DNA of 64,000 nt from Protea cynaroides (Eukaryota > Streptophyta > Magnoliopsida > Proteales > Proteaceae), in the NCBI GenBank assembly GCA_028583415.1, contig CM053274.1, positions 87,373,902-87,437,901 on the forward strand, read 5' to 3'. Positions 22,101-33,072 of this stretch are shown here, in pieces. The notes beneath the pieces were generated by a model, which was not told the origin of the DNA, made no database searches, and saw nothing but the letters and a program-made list of their open reading frames with translations. The position numbers and the translations under genes were made by a program. The first letter of the stretch is position 1. Every line of letters starts with the position of its first letter.

Positions 22101-25100
22101 CCCCCATTTGAATCCAATAAAAATAGTCTAAACTTCAAATTCCAAAAGGATAAAAAGTCAACCCTCCAGTTCAAGAACAAAATCGTACTTTGGGTGTGGG
22201 GGTGATTTTCAACTTCTAAATGCTAGGCTTTTTTCTAAATATAAAAATTCTATAAAATCTTATTATAGTAAAGCATCACTAAAAATCAAGAATGCACCAA
22301 AATAATCTCTTGCTTTGATACCCAAATAATAGTTTACATTCAGACGACTTCAAACAGCATTCGCGTACTCCAAACAAGATTTGACCAGAGTGTAACTCCT
22401 TCATTATAACTCGGATTCAAGCAATCTCGGTTTTGTTGGAAAGCTGATTATGCTAGCTTTGCAACAAATTCAAAATTGCTTGAATCCGAACTATATTAAA
22501 GGAGTTATGCTCCGGTCAAATCATGTTAAAAGTACATGAATGTTAGTCATAAATACGTGTTGCCTACTTAACTTTAGACACAATCCCAAGTCTCAACGTA
22601 CACTAACAAACTTAAGTCCACACCACATATTATCATTTTGGATGTTTTTATTTATTTAAACTAATGTGGAAATATGTGTAAAATGGTTAAAATAAGCTAC
22701 AGAAAAAAAAAACTCAGATCAAGAAAAACACTTTTGGGTATCGAAACCAAGCTTCGAGATCAACCGGGAAAAATACCAGGTTTCAACCAAGTTTCAGTTA
22801 AAATCTGAGATATCTCGGTTTCAAGGCTGGCCGAAACCGGCCTCGAAACCGGCACCTCGAACCTTGGCAACAATAACATTCTCTGTTACTTGGACACTTA
22901 CAAGTACCACTGAAGCATCCATGTCGACACAACACATATTGTTATGGGTATGAAGATATATGCCATGCAATGGAAAGTATGCAACACTAATACTATCTAT
23001 TACTTGGACACTTACACATACCAATGAAGCACCCATGTCGACACACCATGAAATTGTTATGGGCATGGGGAAATGTGTCCAACAAGCTCCCAACAAGTGG
23101 TCTCTTGGACATGGTTGTGATGGAAAAAAAATATTAAACCAAACTTTTCTTATACATTAACCCCCTTTTATGATGATACATGTTAGCCAAATCCACAGAC
23201 CCGTACAGCTGTACCCATTTTGAGCACATTCCCCATGCCCTAAGTCCTAGGCATCGGATGGATCTGACTCTTTGACACTGTCCCATACCCGGACCATGAA
23301 AAATAGCTAATACATCTAACGTTATTACAACTTGAACTAATAAAACAGGGACAGGCATAAGTTTTCAATTCAGAGAGAAGAAAAACTAAACATTTTATAT
23401 ATTCAAGGGAAATCCTATTTATAATTTAAGTTTAATACAAAAAGTAAAAAATGAATAACAGCCATATGCAACTGTTTAAAGCATAAGTATATTGTAAATA
23501 TAAATACAAACTGAAACAGGATCTTGAAAGCTCTGACCTCTAAGTCGCTTGTTGGAACTGCATGCTGCTCATCCAATAAGATACATCAGCCCTGTCAGCC
23601 AGCCTAATCAATGTAAAATAAGAACAAAGTAATATAAACCTACAAAAGTAAGATAAATACCAAGCAAATTACTGGTTATTATCCTTTTCAAAAGCAGTTT
23701 GAATTGTCCGACAACTTCTGCATACAATGTAATATTTTTCAGATAATATCGAGTTGGATGGTATCTACAGTAGATATATCAAAGAAGAGAGTTCAACAGC
23801 TCATCCTTTATCATTATCATGTTCACTAGCCGAAAAGAAAAAAAATGACCTTTGAAAACAGCCAAAACAGATAGCTGTTTGGATGGTCAGCTATGAAATA
23901 TTCTTAATCTCTGAAGCAGGGATTAAGTACTCACATAAAAAATTATTTTCAGACAGATAGCTGTTTGTCAAGGCATATATGCCTATGATGGTATGAGATG
24001 GTGAGCTATGAAATGTTCTTAATCTCTGAAGCAGGGATTAAGTACTTGCATAAGAAATTAACAAGCTTGAACTAGTTAATAGTAAGTTCTAACCTAACAC
24101 ATTATTCCCTGTTTGCACATTATGAGCAATCTACTACTGCATGGTGCTCCTTGCAAGACATATTTTTATTCCCATTCCAGTTGAACACTTTGTAAGTCAC
24201 TAAAATGACAGCTGCGTAAGGAAAAATTAAGCAGGTGGAAGTATTTGCAAGGATATATGCATGAGTTTCTTTTCTTAACGTTCATCCAAATATCATTCTC
24301 TAACTATGATTCTTTTGAGATATATTAATAGAGCTCTATTACTTTTTCTTATCCGAAAAATTAATGATTTAATTCAGAAACATAAACAAGAATAAGGAAA
24401 AGAAATCCTTTGTGAGGAAGGAAAGAAGAAATTGACCTTCTTTTCAAAGCGCCAATCCTTAGGATGCCTCCAACAAATAACCCCCCTGGGTTGATCTTTT
24501 ACGTAGATTACTTTATCCGGCCAAGGTGCACACTTAGTGTGTGATGCTATTGTACATCGCATGCAACGCCAAGCGCCTTTTTGTTTACAAATAAAACAGG
24601 CCTGTCCAACAAGCATGTAGCATGTATAAACTCATGAAGCTGCAGTCTAGATAATGTGCCACCAGGATTTCACCAAGTAGAATTCATAATAAAAGGGAAA
24701 TATAACATTTTATGCCATCAAAGAGTAATATATTCCACAGTATAGGAATCATAAGTTTATTGCAAACACCAAAACTCAGAAAGCTGAATGAATGGATTAG
24801 TTATGATAATTTATTTTATGGAACTTAAAATATGATTCATGATCAAATTTGCAAAACTGAGAGTATATAATAAAAATAGTCTATAGTATGAGTCCCACCA
24901 ATCAACTTCCTGGTATTAACAACAGTTTCAACTTTTTCAATGGAAATTTTCAAACCACTTTGCCTAGAAAATACCTTCACTTTTCAATTTTGCATCATAA
25001 TTTCATGGCAAACACCAACGTTGGATGACAGTGTATGAATGGATCAGTTGAAACAGCTGTGCCAAATGGAACTTAAATATCTGATCCACAATTAAATTAC

Positions 25101-27011
25101 ACAGAACTTTGAGAAGATCAAATCATCAAGAATATAAGCATCATCCAATCAACCACTTGGTATGGAATTGAGGTTTTCAACTTTTTCTAACTGAATTTTT
25201 TTTTAAATATACATGTCCTTGGCTTGAAGATCTTCAGTTTCCATTTTTGCAACAGATATATAATGTTTATAAATCACAATCCAAATGAACTAAAAGTAAA
25301 CTATTTCAAGATATTCAACAACATTAAAGATGAAAGAAAATCACCAAAGGAATAGGAACTGGTTTTTCCCTAATCAAGAGTTCATAACATCTAAGCAGAA
25401 TATTCATGTAGAGCACCATTATGCTGCTTGTATAGTCTACGTTTCACAATTACATGGGAAGAAGTGAACACAATATGAAGAATGCATTAGCAACTTGAAT
25501 CACATAAAGAAAAATGATGGATTTTACATGTTGGGGACACTTGAAACTTCTTGAAGTAGAGAACCCTAGGCTTTCCTTAGCACATGTAAAGTGATAAGCT
25601 CCTTGACAATCACGAACAGAGCACAAAACTTCTTTCTTGGGGTAGATAAGTTTATGGCACAGACAGCATTCAACCTGGAAATAGAATAGAAAACAAAATG
25701 TAAGGAACTGTGGGCCCAATTGGAAAGGACGCTCCTAATTTGATAAACATCAAAAGAATGTTGGAATAAAATAAATGCAACTACAATAACAACCACAAGC
25801 TTCACAATTAAGTATTAACAAACAGGAAGCAGATCATAAGATGATGAGCTCTGGCATTAAATCATATTAAGGGAATCAAATGCTTGGTTAACGTCCACAC
25901 AAGTAGGACTCCATTTCTTAATATCAAAAACAGAGATACAGATATAAGCATCCCTGCTTTTTCTGGATCCATCTCACATCAATAACTCGACCCCTTCCAC
26001 CTATAGGTAGTTTTAGACAAGTTTCCTTTGAAGTGGATACCTGAATACCAAGTATGGCTCGTAATAATCTATCTTCCGGTCAACGTCTAGCATTTTGAGC
26101 TAATATTTTAAAAAAAATATACAAAAAAAATAAGGCATTGTCAAAATTTGAGAAAATAACCAACAATGCAATAGCAAGCTCAATATAATGTTATAGAAGA
26201 AAATCATGCAGCATTCAGTAATAACACCACTCCCATAATTTTCCAACAACTGTATGTTGAGAATGCTGAAGCATTATGGTGTCATAGACCATGGAACCAT
26301 TATACTAATAACTGTATAAACCAGATCCCACATTACAGGATTTATACGCATTTTCTTTAATCCGAGTATCGCAATCTTGCTCTGCAGACAAATAAATCTA
26401 CAAAAAGAACTTAAATTAAGGATTCTAAGTCAATCACAAGTTCTGAATAATAAGAAACCATTTGATGAAAAAAAAAATTGCTTATTAATGCAATTCAAAA
26501 GAGATGTGCCAAAACCCACTTGGTAATAAGGGTCTCAAAGAGAAAACCAGAAAGAAAAAGAAACTACCAGACTTGTTTCGTCGTTGACAAGAAACGGAAG
26601 ATAGCACTTTCTTTCAGGTACTCCAGATTTCACCTTTTTCTCCACCCACTCCCTCACATAATCCTCCAAAGACTTACCCGAGTTCGCTCTCTTACTACTC
26701 TTCTCCAAATCCCCTCTAACCACTCTCTTCGAATACCTCTTCAAAATATTAATACCCATTCCGTTTTTCCCTGCACAAATCTCCCCTTTATGCACGTTGG
26801 GATAACGTAACCGCCGATCCCAACTGCAACACCAGCCGTTTCCTCCGTCTAGTTCTATGGTTCCAGATTGAACTGGAACTGGGTAAAGAGAACCACTAGA
26901 TTCGCAAATATCGGTCACTGGTAAAAGATTAGGGCGATGAGAAGGTGCCAAAGAAGAGGAGCTGAAGAGGTTACTGAGATCAGGCATTATTGAAGAGCTC
27001 TGAAGAATCAT
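12617..27011 (-). CDS. ASHR3: ASHR3-type histone H3K36 methyltransferase, PHD + AWS-SET-postSET (11 exons)
   Basis: Exons (minus): 26568-27011, 25528-25674, 24437-24601, 23538-23564, 21575-21692, 21285-21378, 19680-19773, 19450-19528, 17970-18141, 13824-13904, 12617-12833. All phases close, giving 545 residues (Arabidopsis ASHR3 is about 500). A PHD/extended-PHD region spans about 149-250 (VECCLCHK, QGAYHFTCAKESLGF, CFICKQKGAWRC, CWRHP). AWS cysteines lie at about 312-352. SET follows (CGWGVEA, EYIGE, NHSC at 435-438, YDYR at 471-474), then post-SET CSCGAPNC (484-491). The family deposits H3K36 methylation and acts in stamens and root meristems. Met1 and Met9 are both possible starts. Oddities: a 27-nt microexon, a 10-residue tandem repeat after post-SET, and introns up to 4.1 kb packed with transposons. 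Confidence 0.94.
12665..12754 (-). repeat. three 30-bp units in the ASHR3 last exon (10-residue coding repeat)
   Basis: Residues 501-530 are three tandem decapeptides: INKRDLCCTK, VNKVDLCYTK and VNKVDLCWGA. The DNA units are each 30 bp; the middle and C-terminal units are almost identical. The repeat lies between the post-SET zinc site and a basic WGAKRRR end that is shared with Arabidopsis ASHR3, whose linker I recall as only about 8-10 residues. The unit is in frame, so the extension is translatable. Confidence 0.9.
14215..17401 (+). mobile_element. 5'-truncated Ty3/gypsy element (Tekay/Del-like) with a 2.46-kb 3' LTR
   Basis: It lies in ASHR3 intron 9, antisense to the gene. The internal remnant (about 14215-14877) encodes the integrase tail, with ETLYGKKCRTPL, a stop, then GERRIVGP, followed by a GPYEI/HDVFHVSLLKKY region and a chromodomain-like end (VHWKSQDVEEITWEEE). 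A purine-rich tract (AAGGGTGGGGGAG) occurs twice just upstream of the LTR. The LTR runs from TGTAAGACCC at 14944 to TGTGACA at 17401. Its promoter-like TATTTAAA is near 15250. The 5' LTR and most of pol are missing, and the internal stop shows it is dead. Confidence 0.88.
16255..16668 (+). repeat. 138-bp tandem repeat, three copies, inside the Ty3/gypsy LTR
   Basis: The anchor GCTTGGTGCGGGTAGGGCAT starts at 16255, 16393 and 16531, an exact 138-bp spacing. Each unit holds GGTCGTGGCACT, CTGGCCACCACGCTC and AGCTCTATCTCTATGCC. A fourth, degenerate partial copy lies at about 16717-16770. Confidence 0.9.
18690..19031 (+). mobile_element. LTR remnant of the same family as the 37-44 kb elements, in ASHR3 intron 8
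   Basis: It shares AGGACTCCTT, CATGTTGACATGTGGA, TCTATAAATA and the CT-rich end leading to TTTTGTTACA with the LTRs at 37.4, 41.4 and 43.4 kb. The 3' terminus is about 19031. The 5' terminus is not clear and could reach further left. No internal region is attached, so it may be a solo or truncated LTR. Confidence 0.6.
20036..20272. repeat. C-rich degenerate minisatellite in the Pack-MULE subterminal region
   Basis: CTCTGCATCTCTC or close variants recur at least seven times with CCCC-rich spacers of variable length. A G-rich counterpart lies near the other end (20930-21060), so the array is part of the element's long subterminal arms. Confidence 0.7.
20277..20650 (+). pseudogene. captured fragments of an FSH-type serine hydrolase gene
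   Basis: One exon-like stretch reads TSHEIMKKQVHKWPESILEK and continues into DFAFP, then a frameshifted EGKSNIED segment. A second (about 20548-20645) reads EAFMEYKNLDECLAHIEKC and ends in LMGFSQG, the nucleophile elbow of FSH family alpha/beta hydrolases. An intron-like gap lies between them, so genomic DNA was captured rather than mRNA. The frameshift and missing His/Asp half make it non-functional as a hydrolase. The following segment (20760-20890) may be a second captured piece that I do not recognise. Confidence 0.7.
21801..22866. mobile_element. hAT-like non-autonomous element (1,066 bp) with 8-bp target duplication
   Basis: GCAACAAT flanks both ends perfectly (21793-21800 and 22867-22874). 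The termini are CATAGTTTGAGGTTTCGG and, inverted, CAAGGTTCGAGGTGCCGG, 13 of 18 matching. The ends are rich in TCGAAACC and GGTTTCGA motifs. No transposase is encoded. An 8-bp duplication and CA...TG ends point to hAT. It lies in ASHR3 intron 4. Confidence 0.8.
22867..23078. repeat. tandem duplicate (about 114-bp unit) holding the empty site of the hAT-like element
   Basis: CATGCAATGGAAAGTATGCA begins at 21776 and again at 22964. Removing the element and one 8-bp duplication leaves a spacing of about 114 bp. The second copy continues without interruption where the first is split, then both share TTACTTGGACACTTACA and CCATGTCGACAC. It records the pre-insertion sequence. Confidence 0.85.
23538..23564 (-). 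other. 27-nt microexon 4 of ASHR3
   Basis: It encodes HAVPTSDLE, is bounded by GAGCAG|CATG and TTAGAG|GTCAG, and has phase 0 on both sides. Arabidopsis ASHR3 carries a similar nine-residue stretch after the DWR..K sequence. Skipping it would keep the frame. Confidence 0.88.
23889..24118. repeat. 115-bp imperfect tandem duplication in ASHR3 intron 3
   Basis: AGCTATGAAAT and CTCTGAAGCAGGGATTAAGT occur at 23889 onward and again at 24004 onward, spacing 115 bp. The second copy fades after about 24060. It is non-coding. Confidence 0.75.
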
Positions 27012-27012
27012 T

Positions 27013-27137
27013 GGTTAGGGTTAGGGCATCATAATCTTCAGGTGATGGGTTTGAGCTTTAAGAGTTTAATCTCTGTGTCTCCCTCTGGTGATGGTACTGA
27101 AGGAGAAATCTGAAATGGGAGGTTTTGGGCGGGAAAA
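27013..27137 (-). promoter_or_regulatory. ASHR3 proximal promoter: E2F site and telo-box
   Basis: Read on the minus strand, TTTTCCCGCC at 27128-27137 contains a perfect E2F consensus (TTTCCCGC) 117 bp upstream of the first ATG. A double telo-box (CCCTAACCCTAACC, 27013-27026) abuts the start codon. In Arabidopsis, E2Fa and E2Fb were reported to bind and regulate ASHR3, so the site suggests conserved cell-cycle control. Confidence 0.6.
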
Positions 27138-28463
27138 GTGTATTCAGTGAAAAGGACTGTATAGTGCTCTCAGATGGTGAAATTACTTAAAGGTGCTGTA
27201 GTTCAAGGGAAATTACGAAACTACCAATCCAACCGCTCTTAAGTCTTTAACTGAACTGAAGCATCTCTGTTGCGAATAGATGTCGGAGCAAATCCAGAGA
27301 AAGGTAGAAAAGATCCCTAGTACGGATTCAAACAAAAAAAAAAAAAAAAAAAAGATTTAATCCATGCCGTTGGAATCAAAGATCATGATGAGCCTGGATA
27401 TCGATAATTCAAAAAAGGTCCTCTCTTATTGTGTAGTTGCTCCGATCGTGATCAAGTAATTGGAATATGGACGGATCACGATTGGAGTGACTCCAACAAT
27501 AGGAGACTATCCAAACCCTCAATAACTCTGAAAATCAATACAGAATAAAACGTTAGCAATATTAAAAAAAAAATAAAGATATTGGGTATCGTATACATAT
27601 CGGCTAGTCTTAATACCTAAAACCATGTCATAGATCTATCAGTGCTCGTGTCCATGATCCCCCAATTGAAAGGTGGTGATGATAGAAAATGATCCATTGG
27701 AATAAATAATGAACTTAAATCAGTTCTTTGATCAAAACAAATTTGATTAATCAAAATTTGACAATTTCTCTCATTAACTTGTCTTTATCATATCTATTTA
27801 AATCACTTCTTCAAAATAAAACAAATTTTGCAAAAAAAAAAATAATTATTTGGATTGTGTAACTACTGACATACAAACAAATAAAACCTTATCCCATAAA
27901 TTTATATTTGATTTATTGGATATTCATATCAAAACACACACAAAACTACAAAAACCAACATGTGAATGTTACAAAAAACAATTCTATAAAAAAAATTGTT
28001 GCAAAAAACAACATTAGCACTTATAAGGCTAACTAAAAAAAGAATATATTAAAAATAATAATAATAAGGCCATAACAAGGTTAAGTCTCAATTCAATTAA
28101 GTCTTAAAATATGGTAGTTATATGATTCTTGTTTTCCCATAGAACTCCATTAAAGACTTTGCCATAGAAGAGGGAGCACATTAGGGGGGGAAAAAACATC
28201 GATGACATGTACCTAAATGCTAATTTGCTGCCTACATGATAGTTAAGCGGCTCTTCAAGTTGCCGATAAGGGGTTTTGGGTTATCCCGTTTCCAGCTGAT
28301 TTGCAGGCCCTTGTAAATGATCTTGCTGATTTTACCCCATTGAAAATGAATAACTTTTCACACATGGATCATTTTCAATGTCTTTATAGCCAAAAGAAGC
28401 CCCAACTTGAACAAGATTTCCCCTTAAATAGGTTTGCATAAATAAGTAAATAAATAAATAAAT

Positions 28464-28515
<52 letters not shown>

Positions 28516-29649
28516 GGAGGTCATGCACAGTATACCATGAATCCTAAACCAAAAACCATAAATCAAGAAACCTGAAAACCATGAAAACCTTTATGAAGTG
28601 GTCATGAAAGATTAAAACATTGGCTTCAGGACTTCAATTAGCCCTTGCATAATTCTCCACCAAAAAAAAAAAAAAAAAAAGAGGGAGGGAGGGAAATTAA
28701 GGAACATTAATCTTAAAAAATTTCATACCTTGGGTAAACTTTAGGTGATTCACATGTAGGATTTAACCACCATAGCTTCCCTCTTATGCATCCATTCAGA
28801 ACATTAGCAAATGAATAGTTCAAAATCTTAACTTAAAATGAGTTGAACTCCTTAAATATACATAAAAGAGAAGCAAGACTAAGGATTCCGACGAAAATTC
28901 TTTGACCGTTCGTTTTATTTTGAAAAAACTAAACTTGACGACAACGAAGCCTTTCGAGCTACAACCAAGTATTCCTTACAATATTACAAAATTTCCAGTT
29001 ATATAATTCCAAATATTGAATAAAATTAAGGCGAATGATTAACAAACTAAAGAAAGAAAAAATTGCAACGGCTAATCTTAATGGTTGTGAAAAACCCAAG
29101 TTTTGATCCATTGGAGTATGCAATGCAAAGATAATGCGATATACTAGTCAATGGGAAGCAAAAGGAATCAAAGATGTGATCTGATAAATAATGATGTTCT
29201 GTCTATCCTAACTAAAATACCTTTATATACCTCACTTTCATATGGGTTCCATTTACTCCCCTTAAAAGGTTGAAAAAGAAAAAAAAAATCTTGTAATATA
29301 GAATTTTCAATGTTTGTTTTCACATAAAATACAAAAGGAATGGCATTATATATATATATATATATATACATGGAACAAACTTTCGTGTAAATTATCAATT
29401 ACAAGATGAAATTTACCATGAACAAATAAGACTGATGATGTAGAATGCAAGATTTCTCCTGCATCATACATTATAAAGGTTCTACTCTGATGAAACCCTA
29501 GTAAATAATTGCTTAAATAGGAAAATTTACAGTTAACCTTCCTAAAATGTGCAAGAACCATGGTAAGAAAAAATTGAACAACTTAGATACTATTTATGCT
29601 TCTTGTTTTATTATGTATGCCCAACTCCATGAGGCACACCCTTTTTTTA

Positions 29650-30020
29650 TAAGAAGTGGTGGCATCCAGTTGCGGTAGAGTATTGGCCTAAGTCCTAGGG
29701 AGAGGTCAATAGTTTGACTCTCCTCATCACCGGATGCTTGACATCCTGTTATTCCTCCTTGTTTCTATTAACAAGCACTCTCTCTACTTTCAATTGGTTT
29801 TAGTGCAATGGTAGCATATGAGCCTGATATCAACTAACAATTGGTATCAAGGCCAAATCACTTGGTAATGTCACTCGGGAGATTGTTGACCATAGAAGGG
29901 CGACATTTCTTCATGAATGGGTTTAACCGTCCAATCTGCTTAAGGTAATAAGGTTGTACCATCATTACCACCAATTAATTTTAGCGTAGTTGTAGCGCTT
30001 GAGCCACTACATATAAGAAA
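29650..30020 (+). repeat. tRNA-like (possible SINE-derived) repeat
   Basis: Three stretches resemble RNA polymerase III A boxes (CCAGTTGCGGTAGAG; TTAGTGCAATGGTAGC; TTAGCGTAGTTGTAGC). The first is followed by a B-box-like AATAGTTTGACTCTCC. No clear tail or target duplication was found, so this is tentative. Confidence 0.25.
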
Positions 30021-30610
30021 CATTTTGATTGTATATAAATGGTATATATTTAATCATTGTTGAGTTATGTCAAACCAAAAATGTAAGTTTCTAAAAATTC
30101 AAAATTTTCATTTTTTTTTTGGAGGGAATTTTTTTCAAATTATTTTGTCTTTTGTTGGTTTAGCTTAAGGGAACTTTAATCCTACATTGCTTGTGAATGA
30201 AGGTGGAGAGAGGTATAAATGAAATGATTGATTTATATCATTTTGAGCCTTAAAAAGAAAGTATCCCTTGGAAGAAGGAGTTTGGGGGTCTAGGGGGCTT
30301 TTCACACCGTGTGCACAAGACGAGCCATGTTGGGCATTGGCGTTCATTTAAAGGTACTTATGATACCTTTTAGTATTTGAGTAGGTACGCAAATCCATAT
30401 AAAGGTATGAATTAGTACATGAATAAGTACCTTTAGGCGAAGGATATGTCGTTCTATCAAATGGGTGCAACCTCAACTCTGAATCTACGAGTCCCTTAAA
30501 TAGATCACGTACTGACCCATCTATTTACAGTGGATGTACCTATGGACTGTAACCCATTGAATGTGCACCTCTCGAGGAGGTAGCCGGGGTCAAGACATGA
30601 AGTTTGGATT

Positions 30611-30648
<38 letters not shown>

Positions 30649-31605
30649 CCCTTGCTTCTAACTAAGACTCTCTTAGTGCTCAATTTGTCCATCTGTTTTA
30701 CATCTTGTTGTAAAGAGTGACAGACCAATTTTGTGAGTGCAATACAATTGGAAGAGTTTCATAAAGGTTGTTTGATCTTGAGGATTGATTCATGGGGACC
30801 CTTTGTACTATGATGGGTGAATACAATCTTAAGGAAATGTCTATGGCATGGTTAAACCATATTTTCTTACTAGTGATTGTTTTTCCAAATCCTTAAGTCA
30901 TTTATATTTTTATAATTGATTGTATGTCCTTTGTATTTTGCTTTGAGTGGTAGCATATTTAGTCAATTTTGTTAGACCATTATATGAGTCTCGAACTTAT
31001 ACTGAATCTATTCAAATATTTTCCATGATCATCAATGCGAGAAACAGTAAACCCCAACCCCTCCCCCCCAGCGGCTCCAAAAAAAAAAAAAAATTCTCTC
31101 TCTCTCTCACATAAACCCTTGCCAAATTCTGCTCCCATAAAAAACAGACAGATTTGGAAAAAAAAAAGGGCCCCAATGGGGTTTTGACCAAAAACAATGA
31201 CGCACCCATGGCTTATGTTGACCCCAAAGAAAGACGGAAATCTCTTATCCATCACTTGGTTGGATGAAAGTGTGAAGTTTCTATTCTAAAAGTTTGAATT
31301 AGTTAGTGGAAGGATTCCTGGTTACATAAAGGGCTATAAAGTATAAACTATTTCGTAATCGGTGTACAGCTAAACTCCATGCCAATACTCCCTTGCACGT
31401 ATGACAATACGTATTGCAGATATGTGAAGATTGGAGATGGTGAAAATCTGTTCTAATATCATGTAATAATCAAAATGGCATTTCAGACATCATACAATAT
31501 AAAACGGGATGTTAATGAATAAAATGGTGGGTGAAGAGATTCTAGGGGTGGTGAAATTTCTCCACCCAAAAAAGATTTTTTGTTAATAAATGACTACCTA
31601 GAGAG

Positions 31606-31739
31606 TCCAAATCCTCTCCTCCCCGGCTCCCTGGCTCCCATCCCATCCAACCGTTGGAGTCCGTTGGAGTTCGAGTCGGTTCACAACTCCAATGGTTGGA
31701 TGGGATGGGAGCCAGGAGTCGGGGAGGAGAGGATTTGGA
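31606..31739. repeat. long near-perfect hairpin (about 54-bp arms)
   Basis: Arm one (31606-31660) runs from TCCAAATCCTCTCCTCCCC to CCAACCGTTGGAGT. Arm two (31685-31739) mirrors it with only a few mismatches, ending GGAGAGGATTTGGA. The loop is about 24 bp. TACCT occurs close to both ends and may be a target duplication. Terminal AAATCCTCTCC matches the other foldbacks here. Confidence 0.8.
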
Positions 31740-33072
31740 TACCTACAATGAAGCTTGAAAACTTAAAGCAGCATACAAAGGTTTTGGTGGATAGGATCTC
31801 ACTGCAGAACGGCAACACTACAGAGGATCCGAACGCAAAATCCAACAAGTTAATTATTTACATATGCTCTCCAACCAGTCTGGTAAATTATTTAAAAAGA
31901 CGCCAATGGGTAAATGATTCTAAAAGATAGTGTCTATTATGTTCATGTCAACAAAACCTGTTATCATTTAAAATAGTGAAATATTATTGAACAAAGGTTT
32001 TTTATATTTTCAAATCTGACAAGACATCTATTGTACCATGTGGATAAATCATATATTAATTCTACTCGCTGAATAAAGAGGACATGGTCTAAATGAGTTA
32101 TTTGTTAAATTTCGAATTGTATTTCTATCAACTATCTTCTCTTCATGTATTTACATACATCCACTATATACCCATGCATGCTTCTTCAATTTTGAGCAAA
32201 AACCAACAGCTCTGATACATAAAACCATAAAAACTAATGATCAAGATCTATCTTGTGACTTCTAAAAATGTCACAAATATTGTGACACCAATTACTACTT
32301 TGCCTCATTCCCAAAAGAAAAAATTAAATCAAGATTAAAAAGGGGATTTTACAAAATTTTTTTGACAGTGACCTACCATTATTTATTGTCAAGTTATCAT
32401 TGTCCCTTTTTCGAATAGACATATGAAAGGAAAAAAATATACCCCACTAGAAAACAAATGTGTTTTATTAAGAGAACCAAAAACTAAGGTTATAAATTAT
32501 TAATACCTTGGAGATGTCAATAAGAAAAAAGAAAATCCCTTTAAAATTTAATCTACCAACTCCAAATTCCACAACTTCACCTCTCAATTTTTTCCCTCAT
32601 AAAAACGAAACCCAAGGTTCCAACTTCTATTGGGGAAAAACACCCTTACAAGTTGAGAACCTTGCTGTGAAATCTATGGTTTTATCAGTGTTTCCATCAA
32701 ATATAACATCTTACAAGACTGATCGTGTTATTTTGTTTACCTCTTACTAAGAAGTTCAATCCAAATCATCATTTTCAACTTTTCCTGGGAAACTCATACT
32801 TAAGTAAACTGTGGAAAGAAGCAGGAGATTCTGATATTCTGATCAACCTATAGCCGAAGGAAGTTCTTCGGCTATGCGAGGTAGAGACAGGACACAGGAC
32901 CCATGGGATCTTAGCACACACCATATGGTTTTCTTCTTAGACAGTAAAAGTATCCGCAAATTAATGCCTACAAAGTCTTTGTAGCCACAATGCTATATAT
33001 ATGCAACAGACTTAAGAACATATTTACAATGCTTATGGTCATATCATGCAAGTTTGGAGGATTGAAAGCCAT

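Larger units (their letters stand above)
27140..33072. other. intergenic DNA with microsatellites and repeats
   Basis: I see no gene. Landmarks are a (GA)n tract at 28468-28512, (TA)n near 29348-29368, (TC)n at 30613-30646, several poly-A runs, a foldback at 31606-31739, and a tRNA-like repeat near 29650-30020. A roughly 45-bp motif at 27470-27520 (TGGAGTGACTCCAACAATAG) recurs with variation at 46310 and 46765. Confidence 0.5.

Noticed and set aside
31606..31739. microRNA precursor
   Set aside because: The arms are too long and perfect, the termini match other foldbacks, and no mature miRNA was recognised; a MITE hairpin is simpler.
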